A DNA stretch of 64,000 bases from contig NZ_CP011310.1 of the NCBI RefSeq assembly GCF_001077815.2, forward strand, positions 744,001 through 808,000, written 5' to 3'. Shown piece after piece: positions 54,733 through 63,850 of the stretch. A model generated the notes under the pieces. The model did no database searches and was not told where the DNA came from. It saw only the letters and a program-made list of their open reading frames with translations. Positions within the stretch are counted from its first letter, which is position 1. Each line of letters opens with the position of its first letter. The stretch is from Aurantiacibacter atlanticus (GTDB lineage: Bacteria > Pseudomonadota > Alphaproteobacteria > Sphingomonadales > Sphingomonadaceae). The translations under genes were made by a program, and so were the position numbers.

Positions 54733-54776
54733 AAAAAAAGGCCTCTGCGAGCTATTTCTCGCAGAGGCCTTTTTTT
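54733..54776. terminator. Strong bidirectional terminator between flp pilin and cpaB
   Basis: Perfect 12 bp stem GGCCTCTGCGAG (54740-54751) and CTCGCAGAGGCC (54758-54769) around CTATTT, with seven A before and seven T after. It sits 12 nt after the pilin stop, on the minus strand, and would limit read-through to cpaB so that pilin is made in excess. Confidence 0.95.
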
Positions 54777-54787
54777 GGGACAGTTGA

Positions 54788-55009
54788 TCAGCACACAATG
54801 TCGTTCGACGCACCACCGGTACCGGTATATGTGCCGTCATTGCATTCATGCACGTCTTTGCCCGCACCTTCGATGGCAGCTTCCACGTTAGCGCCCAGAT
54901 AAAGAGCGGCAGCGCCAATGCCAACGCCAACAACGGCGATGATCAGGGCGTATTCGGCAGCCGAAGCGCCAGTTTCGTCAGCAATAAAGTTCTTGATAAA
55001 AGTTTTCAT
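54788..55009 (-). CDS. flp: Flp/Fap major pilin
   Basis: 73-residue class IVb prepilin. The leader ends near ADETG; the mature protein then reads ASAAEYALIIAVVGVGIGAA, with the conserved Glu-Tyr pair of Flp pilins at residues 19-20. The C-terminus is longer than in short Flp forms and holds two Cys (HECND and DIVC) that may form a disulfide. A GGGGGAA ribosome site precedes the ATG. It is the first gene of the tad cluster, 170 nt from an insertion sequence. Confidence 0.95.
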   Translation of the reverse strand: MKTFIKNFIADETGASAAEYALIIAVVGVGIGAAALYLGANVEAAIEGAGKDVHECNDGTYTGTGGASNDIVC

Positions 55010-55179
55010 GATATTTCCCCCAGTAATCAGGATTCACACAGAAATGGTCCGGCATCTATTTCCGGGCACCGATCTAGTCTGAGGTAGATTTCCATCCGCC
55101 AGCCCCCTGTTCGTATCATTTCCATTTACGGTAGATCCGTCAGTCCTGGCGTTGGAAGTTTGCCCCTCCGACAACACTA

Positions 55180-56028
55180 GGCCCTGTTGACAAACAGGAT
55201 TCACAAACGGGCTGAGTTGTGATTCAAGATAGCTTTTGCGGAGGTTATCTTGGCGCGGTTGCTGATGGAGGATACCGAGTGGGCATTCTTTGAACCCTTT
55301 TTGATGGCGATCCGGGGGCAAGGCGGTCGCCCGGCCTCCAACCACCGCCTTGTTCTCGATGGCATTTTCTGGATTGCTCGCACTGGTGCTGCCTGGCGTG
55401 ATCTGCCTGAAGAGTTCGGCAAGTGGTCGAGCGTGTATCGCCAGTTCCGGCGCTGGACCCTAGCCGGACTTTGGGAACTGGTGCTCGATGCCCTCAACGA
55501 TAGCGGCGCAGCGCCAGACAGCGTCCAGATGATCGACAGCACCGTGATCCGCGCGCACCACTTGGCAGCGGGCGCAAAAGGGGGACTCAAAGACAGGGTT
55601 TTGGCCGTTCAAAAGGTGGCTTCACGTCCAAAATCCACCTCATTAGCAACGCTCACGGCCTCCCTGTCCGGGCGGAAGTAACCGGCGGTGAGGTTTCCGA
55701 CTTCAAGGGCTTTGATGCGCTGGTCGATGATGATCTGCCAACCGCTCGCGTATTCCTGGCCGACCGGGGCTATGATAGCGACCATATCCGCAAAACGATC
55801 GCTGAGCGTGGCGGAACACCAGTGATCCCGGCCAAGGCCAATCGCAAAGAGCCGATCCCGCACGACACCGTCACCTACGCCTTGCGGAACCGCATAGAGC
55901 GGTGCTTCGCCAAGCTCAAATGCTCGCGCCGCCTCGCAACCCGATACGACAAAACCTCAGCAAGCTATCTCGGCTTCATACATATCGCAGCCGTCCGCCT
56001 CTGGACAAATCAGTTTGTCAACAGAGCC
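55180..56028 (+). mobile_element. IS5/IS427-like insertion sequence (849 bp)
   Basis: Bounded by imperfect inverted repeats GGCCCTGTTGACAAAC (55180-55195) and its partner ending AACAGAGCC at 56028, with one mismatch. A TA dinucleotide flanks each end (55178-55179 and 56029-56030), as expected for this group. It contains one transposase in two overlapping frames. It sits upstream of the flp gene. Confidence 0.87.
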
Positions 56029-56031
56029 TAA
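55250..56031 (+). CDS. IS5/IS427-like transposase, two frames joined by -1 frameshift
   Basis: orfA starts at a TTG (55250) with GCGGAGG in front and reads to 55681. orfB continues in the -1 frame to 56031. The switch is most likely at AAAAGGGGG (55576-55584). From there orfB reads GTQRQGFGRSKGGFTSKIH. DDE residues: an Asp in MIDSTVIRAHH (orfA), an Asp in FLADRGYDSDH and a Glu in ALRNRIERCFAKLK (both orfB). The stop TAA is formed by the flanking TA target plus the next A. Both frames are intact, so the element may be active. Confidence 0.87.
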
Positions 56032-56372
56032 TGGTCTGCCAAATCGCCTCCTTGGTCAATGAAACGTTAAAGGCGTAGGATAAATCTCCCGATTCCAGTG
56101 GGCTGCATAGACGATTTCTTAAAGAAATTGGTTTATGGCTATTTAACCATACTGCCTGAAGGCGCAATGCGGTCATGGATTCTCAAATCGATTCGCGCGA
56201 TTGGTAAGTTAATCGCATCAGTCGAATTGCAAATGCCGATGGAATTCGAGCCGGGTCAGGGGTTGAATCCAGAGTTTCCGCCCAGAAGCATAAGTCCGCA
56301 TCGGGTAAATTCTCTGAGAAATACCCTGCAGATCCTGAGTTTTTTCAATAGAATAGCAGCAAACCGCAGCTG
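56029..56372. other. A/T-rich gap between insertion sequences
   Basis: About 340 nt visibly richer in A/T than its surroundings. A 134-residue plus-strand frame (GTG at 56098 to 56502) lacks a ribosome site, has no recognisable domain, and runs antisense over the next gene. I see no supported gene. Confidence 0.5.
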
Positions 56373-56648
56373 TCATGCGGAGCTGGGATCGAGCTTTGCT
56401 TCCAGTTTCCTGACAAGAAATAGCGGAACGATTACGGAAAGCGCTATGCCCAGTAAGGAGCTGACACCCAGCCAGATCGCCATCAGCGAACCGCCCGCCT
56501 GATACATTGCATAAAAGACGGGTGCCGCCAGTATAAGTCCGCGGATTTCATTAAGTGCTAACAGCACAGCAGCTGACTTGAGCACAAGGCGAAGCAGGGT
56601 AAGGCGACGGTGTGTCATGCCTCCTGTATCGCGCAAAATGGTAAACAT
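56373..56648 (-). CDS. Small membrane protein of unknown function
   Basis: 91 residues with two clear membrane segments (about residues 27-50, LKSAAVLLALNEIRGLILAA, and 52-83, YAMYQAGGSLMAIWLGV then LLGIALSVIVPLFLV). The C-terminus is acidic/basic (RKLEAKLDPSS). I see no match to a known family. Start uncertain: the first ATG lacks a ribosome site, and an ATG ten codons in has AGGAGGC only one base before it. It is isolated between two insertion sequences. Confidence 0.55.
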   Translation of the reverse strand: MFTILRDTGGMTHRRLTLLRLVLKSAAVLLALNEIRGLILAAPVFYAMYQAGGSLMAIWLGVSSLLGIALSVIVPLFLVRKLEAKLDPSSA

Positions 56649-56705
56649 TGACTTAGGAAGGGAAGGATCGGTGTACTCCGGTCGTTTTCATATCCCCCCG
56701 GCTAT

Positions 56706-57490
56706 TTAGGCTTCGTGGACAAAGGGTATCCAGAGTTTGACTGAAGCAAGCGCAACGAAGCCGAGGTAGGATTCCTTGGTCTTGTCGTATCGGGTTGCGA
56801 TCCTTCGCCAGTTCTTGAGCTTGTTGAACAGCCGCTCGATCTGATTGCGCCACCTGTATTTCGCACGATCGTGCGGGGCGGGATTGCGCCGGTTGGTTTT
56901 GGCCGGGATGACAGCTTCGACGCCTGCCGCCTCGATCTCATCGCGGATCGCATCGGCATCGTAGCCCCGGTCTGCCAGGAAAGCCTCGATCCGGTCGGTT
57001 ATCAAGCGGAACAGCGGAGCAAAGCCCTGCACATCGTGCGCCTGTCCGGGTGTCAGCACGAAGCCGAGCGGTAGCCCTCTGGCGTCGCATCTTGCGTGGA
57101 GCTTGGTGGAAAAGCCGCCTCGCGATCGGCCAAGCGCCTCTCTTTGCTGAGTCCCCTTTTTATGCCGACTGCACAATGATGTGCCCGGACAACCGTGCTG
57201 TCGATCATGTCGGCGGAAGTGTCCCGGCCCGCCAGCTCGGCCAGTGTCTCGAGCATGGCATCAAACACTCCGGTCGCAACCCATCGTCGATAGCGTCTGA
57301 ACACGCTGTTCCACTTGCCATACTCGTCGGGAAGATGCCGCCACTGAGCCCCGGTCCGCGCGATCCACATCATGCCCTCGAAGTAGGGCCGGTTATGCTG
57401 CGCCGGGCGACAGCCACGACCGCGTTCCGGCGGCAGCAGCGGCTCGATTAATTCCCACTCTTCATCCGTAACGCCAATCCGTTCGCCCAA
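56706..57490 (-). CDS. IS5/IS427-like transposase (second element), -1 frameshift
   Basis: orfA starts at a TTG at about 57490 after GGAGGCAGTC. The first half has PPERGRGCRPAQHNRPYFEGM and the first catalytic Asp in DMIDSTVVRAHH. The -1 slip at AAAAAGGGG near 57160 joins it to orfB, which reads GTQQREALGRSRGGFSTKLH, then the second Asp in FLADRGYDADA and the Glu in WRNQIERLFNKLKNW. The stop TAA falls on the flanking TA. It is related to, but clearly different from, the first element's transposase. Confidence 0.87.
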
Positions 57491-58149
57491 GACTGCCTCC
57501 AAAAGATAGTCTTGAATCAGCGGATGAGTTACGCGTCAAGGATTGCTCTTCGTTCCTGCCGCTCGACAGCGACGTCTACATCTCCGTGTTCGATATTGTC
57601 GTCTGGATATCTTGCGGTTTCGGAATGTCGGAACCCGGGGTCTTATAAACGGTCAACTCGCCGTTTTCCCAAAGGCCGACCTCGACAGCCTTGGCTGACG
57701 GATCGACGAGCAGATAGAATGCGTCGCTACCCCCCTCATTATCCTTGTTGCCCGACGTGAAGAAAACTTCGCCATCGCGTTGCAAGGGGGCGGCTGTGTC
57801 GCTGTTCTGCATCAGCACGTTCAGCTTGTCTCCCAGAAGGTTCCTGAGTTGCGGCGCTATCGGGCTTTCGTCGTAAAATTTGCTATCCACGGGATGTTGA
57901 CCGACATATTCGCTGAGTGATGACCAATCGCCATTGCTCTCGCCCGCAGCCGGTGCCGACCGATTCTGAGCTTGTTCCGCGCCATTTGAAGATGCCGTTT
58001 GATCGGTTGACTGCCCGCATGCTGCCAGCGCCGCCGAAAAAGCTATCAGCAAATATGCTCCACGCACTCGATTGTCTCCACAGAAATTAATTGTTCAATT
58101 CCCTCACTTACCAACAGATGGCTGGTATGCAACCTTTGTCCACGAAACC
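56709..58149 (-). mobile_element. IS5/IS427-like element with a passenger gene (1441 bp)
   Basis: Ends are GGCTTCGTGGACAAAGG (56709-56725) and its near-perfect inverse CCTTTGTCCACGAAACC (58133-58149), 16 of 17 bases matching, each flanked by TA (56707-56708 and 58150-58151). Inside are a frameshifted transposase and a lipoprotein gene on the same strand. The length is well above the roughly 850 bp of a plain element of this group, so the lipoprotein gene looks like cargo. No closer partner repeat was found beside the transposase. Confidence 0.78.
57576..58067 (-). CDS. Lipoprotein of unknown function inside the second IS
   Basis: 163 residues from a GTG at 58067 preceded by GGAGACAATCGA. Signal peptide [19 protein letters not shown] with lipobox LAAC (mature Cys near residue 17). 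A Ser/Gln/Asn/Ala-rich linker (to about residue 50) is followed by a globular part with [19 protein letters not shown] and [21 protein letters not shown] do not recognise the family. It lies within the repeats of the element, upstream of the transposase on the same strand, so the element would carry it. It might be inhibitory or neutral cargo; nothing in the sequence says which. Confidence 0.75.
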   Translation of the reverse strand: MRGAYLLIAFSAALAACGQSTDQTASSNGAEQAQNRSAPAAGESNGDWSSLSEYVGQHPVDSKFYDESPIAPQLRNLLGDKLNVLMQNSDTAAPLQRDGEVFFTSGNKDNEGGSDAFYLLVDPSAKAVEVGLWENGELTVYKTPGSDIPKPQDIQTTISNTEM

Positions 58150-58955
58150 TAGACGACTGCACCGCCAGTCTGTTCCAGCAATCGCTTTAGCTGTCCGTCA
58201 CAAAGCCCTGCCGTGCGCGTATCCACCGCCACGAAGACGCGCCCTTTTTGAAGCTGTTCCTCCAGGTGGTTGGCCGCATATTTTCCTACGTCGGCATCGG
58301 AAAGCATGGTTGCCATGGCAGCGCCCGTCGCGCCGATAATTCCGCTGGCCGTCGCCACAGATGAATAGGCGGACGCCAATACGGCGCCAGCCGCTGTCAC
58401 CGGCCCAACGCCTGGCAGCACGAGTATGGCAATGCCAAGCGCCGCACCTGCAAGTCCGCCCCCCGACACCCCTGCCAAAACTCTGCTAACGCTATGCCCT
58501 TCGACACGGTCAAGCTCCTTTTCGACAAATTGGCCAGTGCGCCACAATATCGAAATGCTCTCCTGAGCGAGTCCGGCAGCCAAGAGTTCAGTCGTGGCCT
58601 TTTCGGCATCTTTGAGCGAGGTGTAGATGGCTGTGATGGTAAATGCGCGGTCGCGCTTTTCCCGCTTGCAAGCCTCCGCAAATACGCGCGCAAATGTGCT
58701 GCGATCCTGCGATGTCTTGAAAATGGCTCTGACACCGGATGTATGGCGCAGCTTCACGACGCTCGGCGATGGATCGCAGCGGTGATAGGTCCGCAAGAGC
58801 TGTTCCAGCGTCGAAGGTGACAATTGCCTGTCTGTCGCGCGATTGATCCATTCAATGCGATCGGGATGTGGGTGTTCGGCAGGCAAATAGTTTAGCGCAA
58901 GCAGATCCTCTGCTTTCACTACGTAAAAATAAGTAGGTGTTTTCCCGTTATCCAC
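58149..58955 (-). CDS. Glycine-zipper-type stress-like protein (unknown function)
   Basis: 268 residues. An N-terminal region with several charged stretches is followed near 105-140 by FTITAIYTSLKDAEKATTEL, which resembles the alpha/beta start of YflT/general-stress-17M proteins. The glycine- and alanine-rich GGGLAGAALGIAILVLPGVG (165-184) could cross a membrane. The final TAG is made of the IS target TA plus the first IS base; in the reconstructed empty site the gene would end in TAA, so the protein should be unchanged. Not recognised beyond this. Confidence 0.72.
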   Translation of the reverse strand: MDNGKTPTYFYVVKAEDLLALNYLPAEHPHPDRIEWINRATDRQLSPSTLEQLLRTYHRCDPSPSVVKLRHTSGVRAIFKTSQDRSTFARVFAEACKREKRDRAFTITAIYTSLKDAEKATTELLAAGLAQESISILWRTGQFVEKELDRVEGHSVSRVLAGVSGGGLAGAALGIAILVLPGVGPVTAAGAVLASAYSSVATASGIIGATGAAMATMLSDADVGKYAANHLEEQLQKGRVFVAVDTRTAGLCDGQLKRLLEQTGGAVV

Positions 58956-58971
58956 ATCGCTCTATTGCCGC

Positions 58972-59024
58972 TTTGGGACAATCAATCCAATGCTAGAAAC
59001 AGGACCTAACCATTTTGGGACAAT
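58972..59024. repeat. Direct repeat TTTGGGACAAT upstream of the stress-like gene
   Basis: The 11-mer occurs at 58972-58982 and 59014-59024, 42 nt apart, in the gap between the stress-like gene and cysQ. Nothing else was found in this 134 nt gap. It could bind a regulator. Confidence 0.35.
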
Positions 59025-59089
59025 TTGGATGTGATGCCAGCTATACTAAGTGGGTATTCCAAGCATAAAATTACCGCGCCTTTTTATGG

Positions 59090-59836
59090 TCAACCCATTG
59101 CTCGAAGCTTTTCAAAAATGGCCGCAGCGTGTTCCCGTCGGCAAATCAGCAGATCGGGCAGATAGGTGTCACGCTGGTTGTAGATAAGCGGGGAGCCGTC
59201 AATGCGGCTGATGTGCAGCCCGTGTGCGGCGGCAACGGCGGCAGGGGCGCAGCTATCCCATTCAAACTGGCCGCCGGAATGCAGATAGATATCCGCTTCA
59301 CCGCGGATAATGGCCATGGCTTTGGCGCCTGCGCTCCCCATGGGGACGAGTTCGGCGTCCAGCGCCTCTGCAACCGCAACGGCCTCGCCGGCGGGGCGGG
59401 TGCGGCTGACGACCATGCGCAGCTTTTCCGGCGCTTCTGGCAGAGTGAGCGGCTGATCGGTGCGTAGAACCATATCGAGGCCGGGCAGGGCTACCGCGCC
59501 TATTTTGGGCCTGCCATCGATGGCGAGCGCGACATGCACTGCCCAGTCCCCACGGTGTTCCCCATATTCGCGGGTGCCGTCCACTGGATCAACGATCCAT
59601 ACGCGGCTCTTGTCCAATCGGTCTTCGGTGTCTTTGCTCTCTTCCGACAGCAGGCCGTCATCAGGGCGCAGATGGCGCAAGGCATGGACGAGGAATTGGT
59701 TGGCGGTTTCGTCGCCCGCCTTTCCCAGCGCCTTGCCTTCGAAAACGCCCGCGGCACGCACTTCAAGTAGAATGCGTCCGGCACAGCTGGCCAGATGGGC
59801 TGCGAGTTCGGCGTCTGTCATAGGGTGATCACTCAT
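59090..59836 (-). CDS. cysQ: 3'(2'),5'-bisphosphate nucleotidase CysQ
   Basis: Removes 3'-phosphate from PAP (and PAPS) made during sulfate reduction. 248 residues of the inositol-monophosphatase fold: [10 protein letters not shown] (metal-ligand Glu), DPVDGTREY (near residue 82, the signature DPxDGT) and [14 protein letters not shown] near residue 193 with the last Asp. It overlaps cysNC by 4 nt at its start, closing the sulfur operon. Confidence 0.93.
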   Translation of the reverse strand: MSDHPMTDAELAAHLASCAGRILLEVRAAGVFEGKALGKAGDETANQFLVHALRHLRPDDGLLSEESKDTEDRLDKSRVWIVDPVDGTREYGEHRGDWAVHVALAIDGRPKIGAVALPGLDMVLRTDQPLTLPEAPEKLRMVVSRTRPAGEAVAVAEALDAELVPMGSAGAKAMAIIRGEADIYLHSGGQFEWDSCAPAAVAAAHGLHISRIDGSPLIYNQRDTYLPDLLICRREHAAAIFEKLRAMG

Positions 59837-61758
59837 TTGAGAGGCAGGATCTGGCTTACGATATAGTCGGCTGCCTCTTCAGGCGTCATCGCAACCGTAT
59901 TGACGGTGATTTCCGGCTCCTGCGGTGGTTCATACGGGCTGTCGATACCGGTAAAGTTCTTAAGCTTGCCCTCACGCGCCTTCTTATAGAGGCCCTTTAC
60001 ATCGCGTTTCTCGGCAACTTCCAATGGGGTGTCGACGAAAATCTCGATGAATTCGTGATCGGCGAGCATTTCCCGCACCATTTGCCGTTCAGCACGGAAG
60101 GGGCTGATGAAGGCTGTCAACACGATTAACCCAGCATCGGTCATCAAACGCGCCACTTCTCCGATACGGCGAATATTTTCAATCCGGTCGGTTTCGGTAA
60201 AGCCCAAATCCTTGTTGAGGCCGTGGCGCACATTGTCGCCATCGAGCAGGAAGGTGTGGCGGTTCATCAGCGCCAGCTTCTTTTCAACCTCATTTGCAAT
60301 GGTGGATTTGCCGCTGCCCGATAGGCCGGTGAACCACAAGACGCGCGGTGTCTGGTTTTTCATGTCGGCATGGTGCTGACGGGTGATGTCGGTTGGCTGC
60401 CAATGCACGTTCTGGCTGCGGCGCAGGCTGAAATTGAGCATTCCGGCAGCAACGGTGGCATTGGTGATCTTGTCGATAAGGATAAATCCGCCAAGCGTGC
60501 GGTTCTCATCATAGGATTCGAACACCAGGGGCTTGTCGGCAAACACTTCTGCCACGCCAATATCGTTCAGGGTCAGCGATTTTGCCGCCAACCTGTCCAT
60601 CGTGTTTACATCAACGCGGTATTTGGGCGGCTGCACGGTGGCCGATACGGTTTGCGTGCCCAGTTTTAGCCAATAAGCGCGCCCGACATGCAGGTCCTCG
60701 TCATTGAGCCAGACGATAGTCGATTCGAACTGATCGGCGGTTTCGGGCGGATCACCTGCCGTGCACAACACATCGCCGCGCGAACAATCAATCTCATCCT
60801 CGAGGGTCACGGTGACGGATTGCCCGGCAACCGCCTCGTCCAGATCGCCATTGTAGGTGACGATGGATTTGACCGCGCTGGTTTTGCCCGAAGGCAGCAC
60901 ACGCACTGCGTCACCTGGATGAATGGATCCGGTGGAGATCAGACCGGAGAAGCCGCGGAAATCGAGGTTGGGGCGGTTGACCCACTGCACCGGCATACGG
61001 AACGGCTTTTGCGCTGCAACCGTGGAAAGCACCTCTACGTTTTCGAGATGTTCGATAAGGCTTGGCCCTTCATACCAAAGGGTATTTTCGCTCGGCGCGG
61101 TGGTGATGTTGTCGCCCTTGAACCCGCTGATGGGGAGCGCGGTAAAATTCTCAATGCCAATTTCCTGTGCGAAGGCGGCATAATCGGCCACAATGGAATC
61201 AAATGTGTCCTGACTATATTCGACAAGATCCATCTTGTTGACCGCCAGCACGATATTCTTGATGCCGATGAGGTGGCACAGATAGGAATGGCGGCGCGTC
61301 TGGACCAGCACGCCCTTGCGCGCATCAACCAGGATCACCGCGAGATCGGCAGTTGATGCACCGGTCACCATATTGCGCGTATATTGTTCGTGCCCCGGAC
61401 AATCGGCTACGATGAACTTGCGTTTTTCGGTGTTGAAGAAGCGATAGGCAACGTCGATCGTGATGCCCTGTTCGCGTTCTGCAGCCAAACCGTCCACCAA
61501 TAAGGCAAAATCGATTTCCTGCCCCTGTGTGCCGACCTTCTTGCTGTCGGATTGCAGCGCATCCAGCTGGTCTTCGAAGATCATCTTGGAATCGTACAGC
61601 AGCCGCCCGATCAGGGTCGACTTGCCATCATCCACGCTGCCACAAGTGATGAAGCGCAGCATGGTCTTGTGCTGGTGGGTATCGAGATAGCTGTCGATAT
61701 CCTCTGCGATAAGCGCTTCGGTGCGGTACACCGGATCGGGGCTTACTGTGTCGGCCAT
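59833..61758 (-). CDS. cysN: Bifunctional sulfate adenylyltransferase subunit 1 / APS kinase (CysNC)
   Basis: 641 residues. The N-terminal GTPase half has [18 protein letters not shown] (G1), [12 protein letters not shown] (G3) and NKMDL (G4), as in CysN. The C-terminal half (from about residue 450) is APS kinase, with [15 protein letters not shown] and the [16 protein letters not shown] motif. I use the ATG at 61758, which overlaps the cysD stop by 1 nt; the frame further upstream is a shadow of cysD. It makes APS and then PAPS for sulfate assimilation or sulfation. Confidence 0.95.
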   Translation of the reverse strand: MADTVSPDPVYRTEALIAEDIDSYLDTHQHKTMLRFITCGSVDDGKSTLIGRLLYDSKMIFEDQLDALQSDSKKVGTQGQEIDFALLVDGLAAEREQGITIDVAYRFFNTEKRKFIVADCPGHEQYTRNMVTGASTADLAVILVDARKGVLVQTRRHSYLCHLIGIKNIVLAVNKMDLVEYSQDTFDSIVADYAAFAQEIGIENFTALPISGFKGDNITTAPSENTLWYEGPSLIEHLENVEVLSTVAAQKPFRMPVQWVNRPNLDFRGFSGLISTGSIHPGDAVRVLPSGKTSAVKSIVTYNGDLDEAVAGQSVTVTLEDEIDCSRGDVLCTAGDPPETADQFESTIVWLNDEDLHVGRAYWLKLGTQTVSATVQPPKYRVDVNTMDRLAAKSLTLNDIGVAEVFADKPLVFESYDENRTLGGFILIDKITNATVAAGMLNFSLRRSQNVHWQPTDITRQHHADMKNQTPRVLWFTGLSGSGKSTIANEVEKKLALMNRHTFLLDGDNVRHGLNKDLGFTETDRIENIRRIGEVARLMTDAGLIVLTAFISPFRAERQMVREMLADHEFIEIFVDTPLEVAEKRDVKGLYKKAREGKLKNFTGIDSPYEPPQEPEITVNTVAMTPEEAADYIVSQILPLK

Positions 61759-62690
61759 CAGAAATAGCCCTCCTGTTTTTTCTTCTCCATGCCGGCGCCG
61801 CCCGCATCCTTGTCTATCACGCGGCCCTGCCGCTCTGATGTCGTGGTGAGCAGAGTTTCCTGAATCACTTCGGACAGGGTCGATGCTTCGCTTTCCACCG
61901 CACCTGTCAGCGGGAAGCATCCCAGCGTGCGGAAACGCACAGATCGTTCGGTAATTTCGGGAAGCTTGCCCAGCACCTTTTCCAGACGCTCTGGATCATC
62001 GGCCATGAACAGGCCGCCTTCCCAGATATAGGTCGGGCGTTTTGCAGCAAAATAGAGCGGGACGATCTCAATTTCTTCAAGCTGGATATATTGCCAAACA
62101 TCGAGCTCGGTCCAGTTTGAGATGGGGAACACGCGGATGCTTTCACCCTTGCGCTTCTTGGCATTGAACAGGTTCCACAATTCGGGTCGCTGGCTTTTGG
62201 GATCCCAGCCGTGGCTGGCGGTGCGGAAGGAAAAAATGCGCTCTTTCGCGCGGCTTTTTTCCTCGTCACGCCGTGCGCCGCCAAAGGCTGCATCAAAACC
62301 GTGGAGGTTGAGCGCCTGCTTCAGCCCTTCGGTCTTCCACATGTCGGTGTGGAGGGGGCCATGGTCAAACGGATTGATATCGCGTTCTTCCGCCTCCGGG
62401 TTCTGATAGACGAGCAGTTCCATGCCAGCCTTTTCCGCCATCTTGTCGCGCAGATCATACATCGCCTTGAACTTCCATGTCGTATCGACATGCATCAGCG
62501 GAAATGGCGGCGGCGACGGATAGAAAGCCTTGCGCGCCAGATGCAGCATTACTGCTGAGTCCTTGCCCACCGAATACAGCATCACGGGCTTCTCCGCCTC
62601 TGCCGCAACTTCACGCATGATATGAATCGCCTCGGCCTCAAGCCGCTGGAGATGGGTTAGGGGTGCAGTCACGAATCGGGTCCTTGCCAT
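61758..62690 (-). CDS. cysD: Sulfate adenylyltransferase subunit 2
   Basis: 310-residue PP-loop ATP sulfurylase small subunit: [17 protein letters not shown] (near residue 40), [16 protein letters not shown] and [20 protein letters not shown]. It forms APS with CysN. First gene of cysD-cysNC-cysQ on the minus strand. Confidence 0.95.
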   Translation of the reverse strand: MARTRFVTAPLTHLQRLEAEAIHIMREVAAEAEKPVMLYSVGKDSAVMLHLARKAFYPSPPPFPLMHVDTTWKFKAMYDLRDKMAEKAGMELLVYQNPEAEERDINPFDHGPLHTDMWKTEGLKQALNLHGFDAAFGGARRDEEKSRAKERIFSFRTASHGWDPKSQRPELWNLFNAKKRKGESIRVFPISNWTELDVWQYIQLEEIEIVPLYFAAKRPTYIWEGGLFMADDPERLEKVLGKLPEITERSVRFRTLGCFPLTGAVESEASTLSEVIQETLLTTTSERQGRVIDKDAGGAGMEKKKQEGYF

Positions 62691-62764
62691 TATCCAATTG
62701 TCTTGCGGTCTAGCGACTGTTCAAATTCGTGGACCTCCCAGATGGGAGGTGGTAAGAAACCGCC

Positions 62765-63847
62765 ATGCGCGTTCCCAATCTTGGCGAAACGGACCTGTTG
62801 GTGCCCTTGCATGAAGGCATGTTCGAGGAGCCCATGTGGTACACATTTCTTTCGCGCCTGCGCCATGTGGCCGGTGCTGATTGCGCCGCTATCGTGCTGC
62901 GCACTGCGCAGGGTAATGAAATGGTGCGACTGGCCTCGGCTGGCGGAGATTGGCCGCACGGGCTGGACGCACTTTTCACTCAGTCGCCTGATGGCGAGAA
63001 TGCCGTGCGTCAGGCAATGCGCGAAGGGCGCGTATATTCGCGTAGTGAATTGGCACAGGAAGCTCCATTAGCCGGGCTTGCTGCGGACAGCGATGTGCCG
63101 GCCCTGCGCGCCATGCGACTGGGGATCGATCGCGGGATTGATGCAGTGCTGCTATTGGCGGGGACCAATCCGCTCGGCCCCGATATCGCCAGTCTGATGA
63201 GTGCGATCGCGCCCCATTTCAAGGTCGCACTGCGTGTATTGGGGGCAATGGAGCGCGAGCGTGTGCATTCTGAAATGAGCGCACAGGCCTTTGCCCGGAT
63301 CAATTTCGGGTGGATTTCTCTCAACGACAAATGCGGCATCGTCGATGTCGATCCGCAGGCCGGACGTCTGCTCCAGCAATCAGGGGCGCTGCGGCGCGGC
63401 ACCTATGACCGACTCACCCCGGCAGATGCGGCGGTGGACCGGCAGTTGACAGCGCTGGTGCGTGAATTTGCGGCCAATCCGAAAGCGCGCCCGCGCGCCA
63501 TTAATCTCAGCCATGACCCATGGATCGACATTCTTGTCGCCCCTCTGCGGATCAGGGCGCTATCGGGTGGCAGCGATGCGGTGGCCGTGGTCTATATCCG
63601 CGGCGATCGGTCATCCTCCGCAGACCGGGCCGAGCAGCTGGTAGATCTGTTTGATCTCACCCCCAGCGAGGCGCGGCTGGCATGGTCGATGGCGCAGGGT
63701 CTCTCTATCGCTGAGGCCGCGCAAGAACACGGCCTGACAATCGAGACGGCGCGCAATTATTCCAAGAAGATCTATGGCAAGACCGGAGCACGCGGACAGG
63801 TGGACCTCGTGCGCCACGTGCTCACCGGGGTATTGGCACTGGCTTGA
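62765..63847 (+). CDS. LuxR-type helix-turn-helix regulator
   Basis: 360 residues. No autoinducer-binding signature was recognised in the first 290 residues, which instead read like a PAS/GAF-type sensory region. The C-terminal DNA-binding domain (about 296-360) has the LuxR motif LTPSEARLAWSMAQGLSIAE, then ETARNYSKKIYGKTGARGQVD. It is divergent from cysD and 74 nt from it. Ligand and targets unknown. Confidence 0.8.
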   Translation: MRVPNLGETDLLVPLHEGMFEEPMWYTFLSRLRHVAGADCAAIVLRTAQGNEMVRLASAGGDWPHGLDALFTQSPDGENAVRQAMREGRVYSRSELAQEAPLAGLAADSDVPALRAMRLGIDRGIDAVLLLAGTNPLGPDIASLMSAIAPHFKVALRVLGAMERERVHSEMSAQAFARINFGWISLNDKCGIVDVDPQAGRLLQQSGALRRGTYDRLTPADAAVDRQLTALVREFAANPKARPRAINLSHDPWIDILVAPLRIRALSGGSDAVAVVYIRGDRSSSADRAEQLVDLFDLTPSEARLAWSMAQGLSIAEAAQEHGLTIETARNYSKKIYGKTGARGQVDLVRHVLTGVLALA

Positions 63848-63850
63848 AAA

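Noticed and set aside
56098..56502. 134-codon plus-strand frame
   Set aside because: No ribosome site or recognisable domain; it overlaps a better membrane-protein frame on the other strand.
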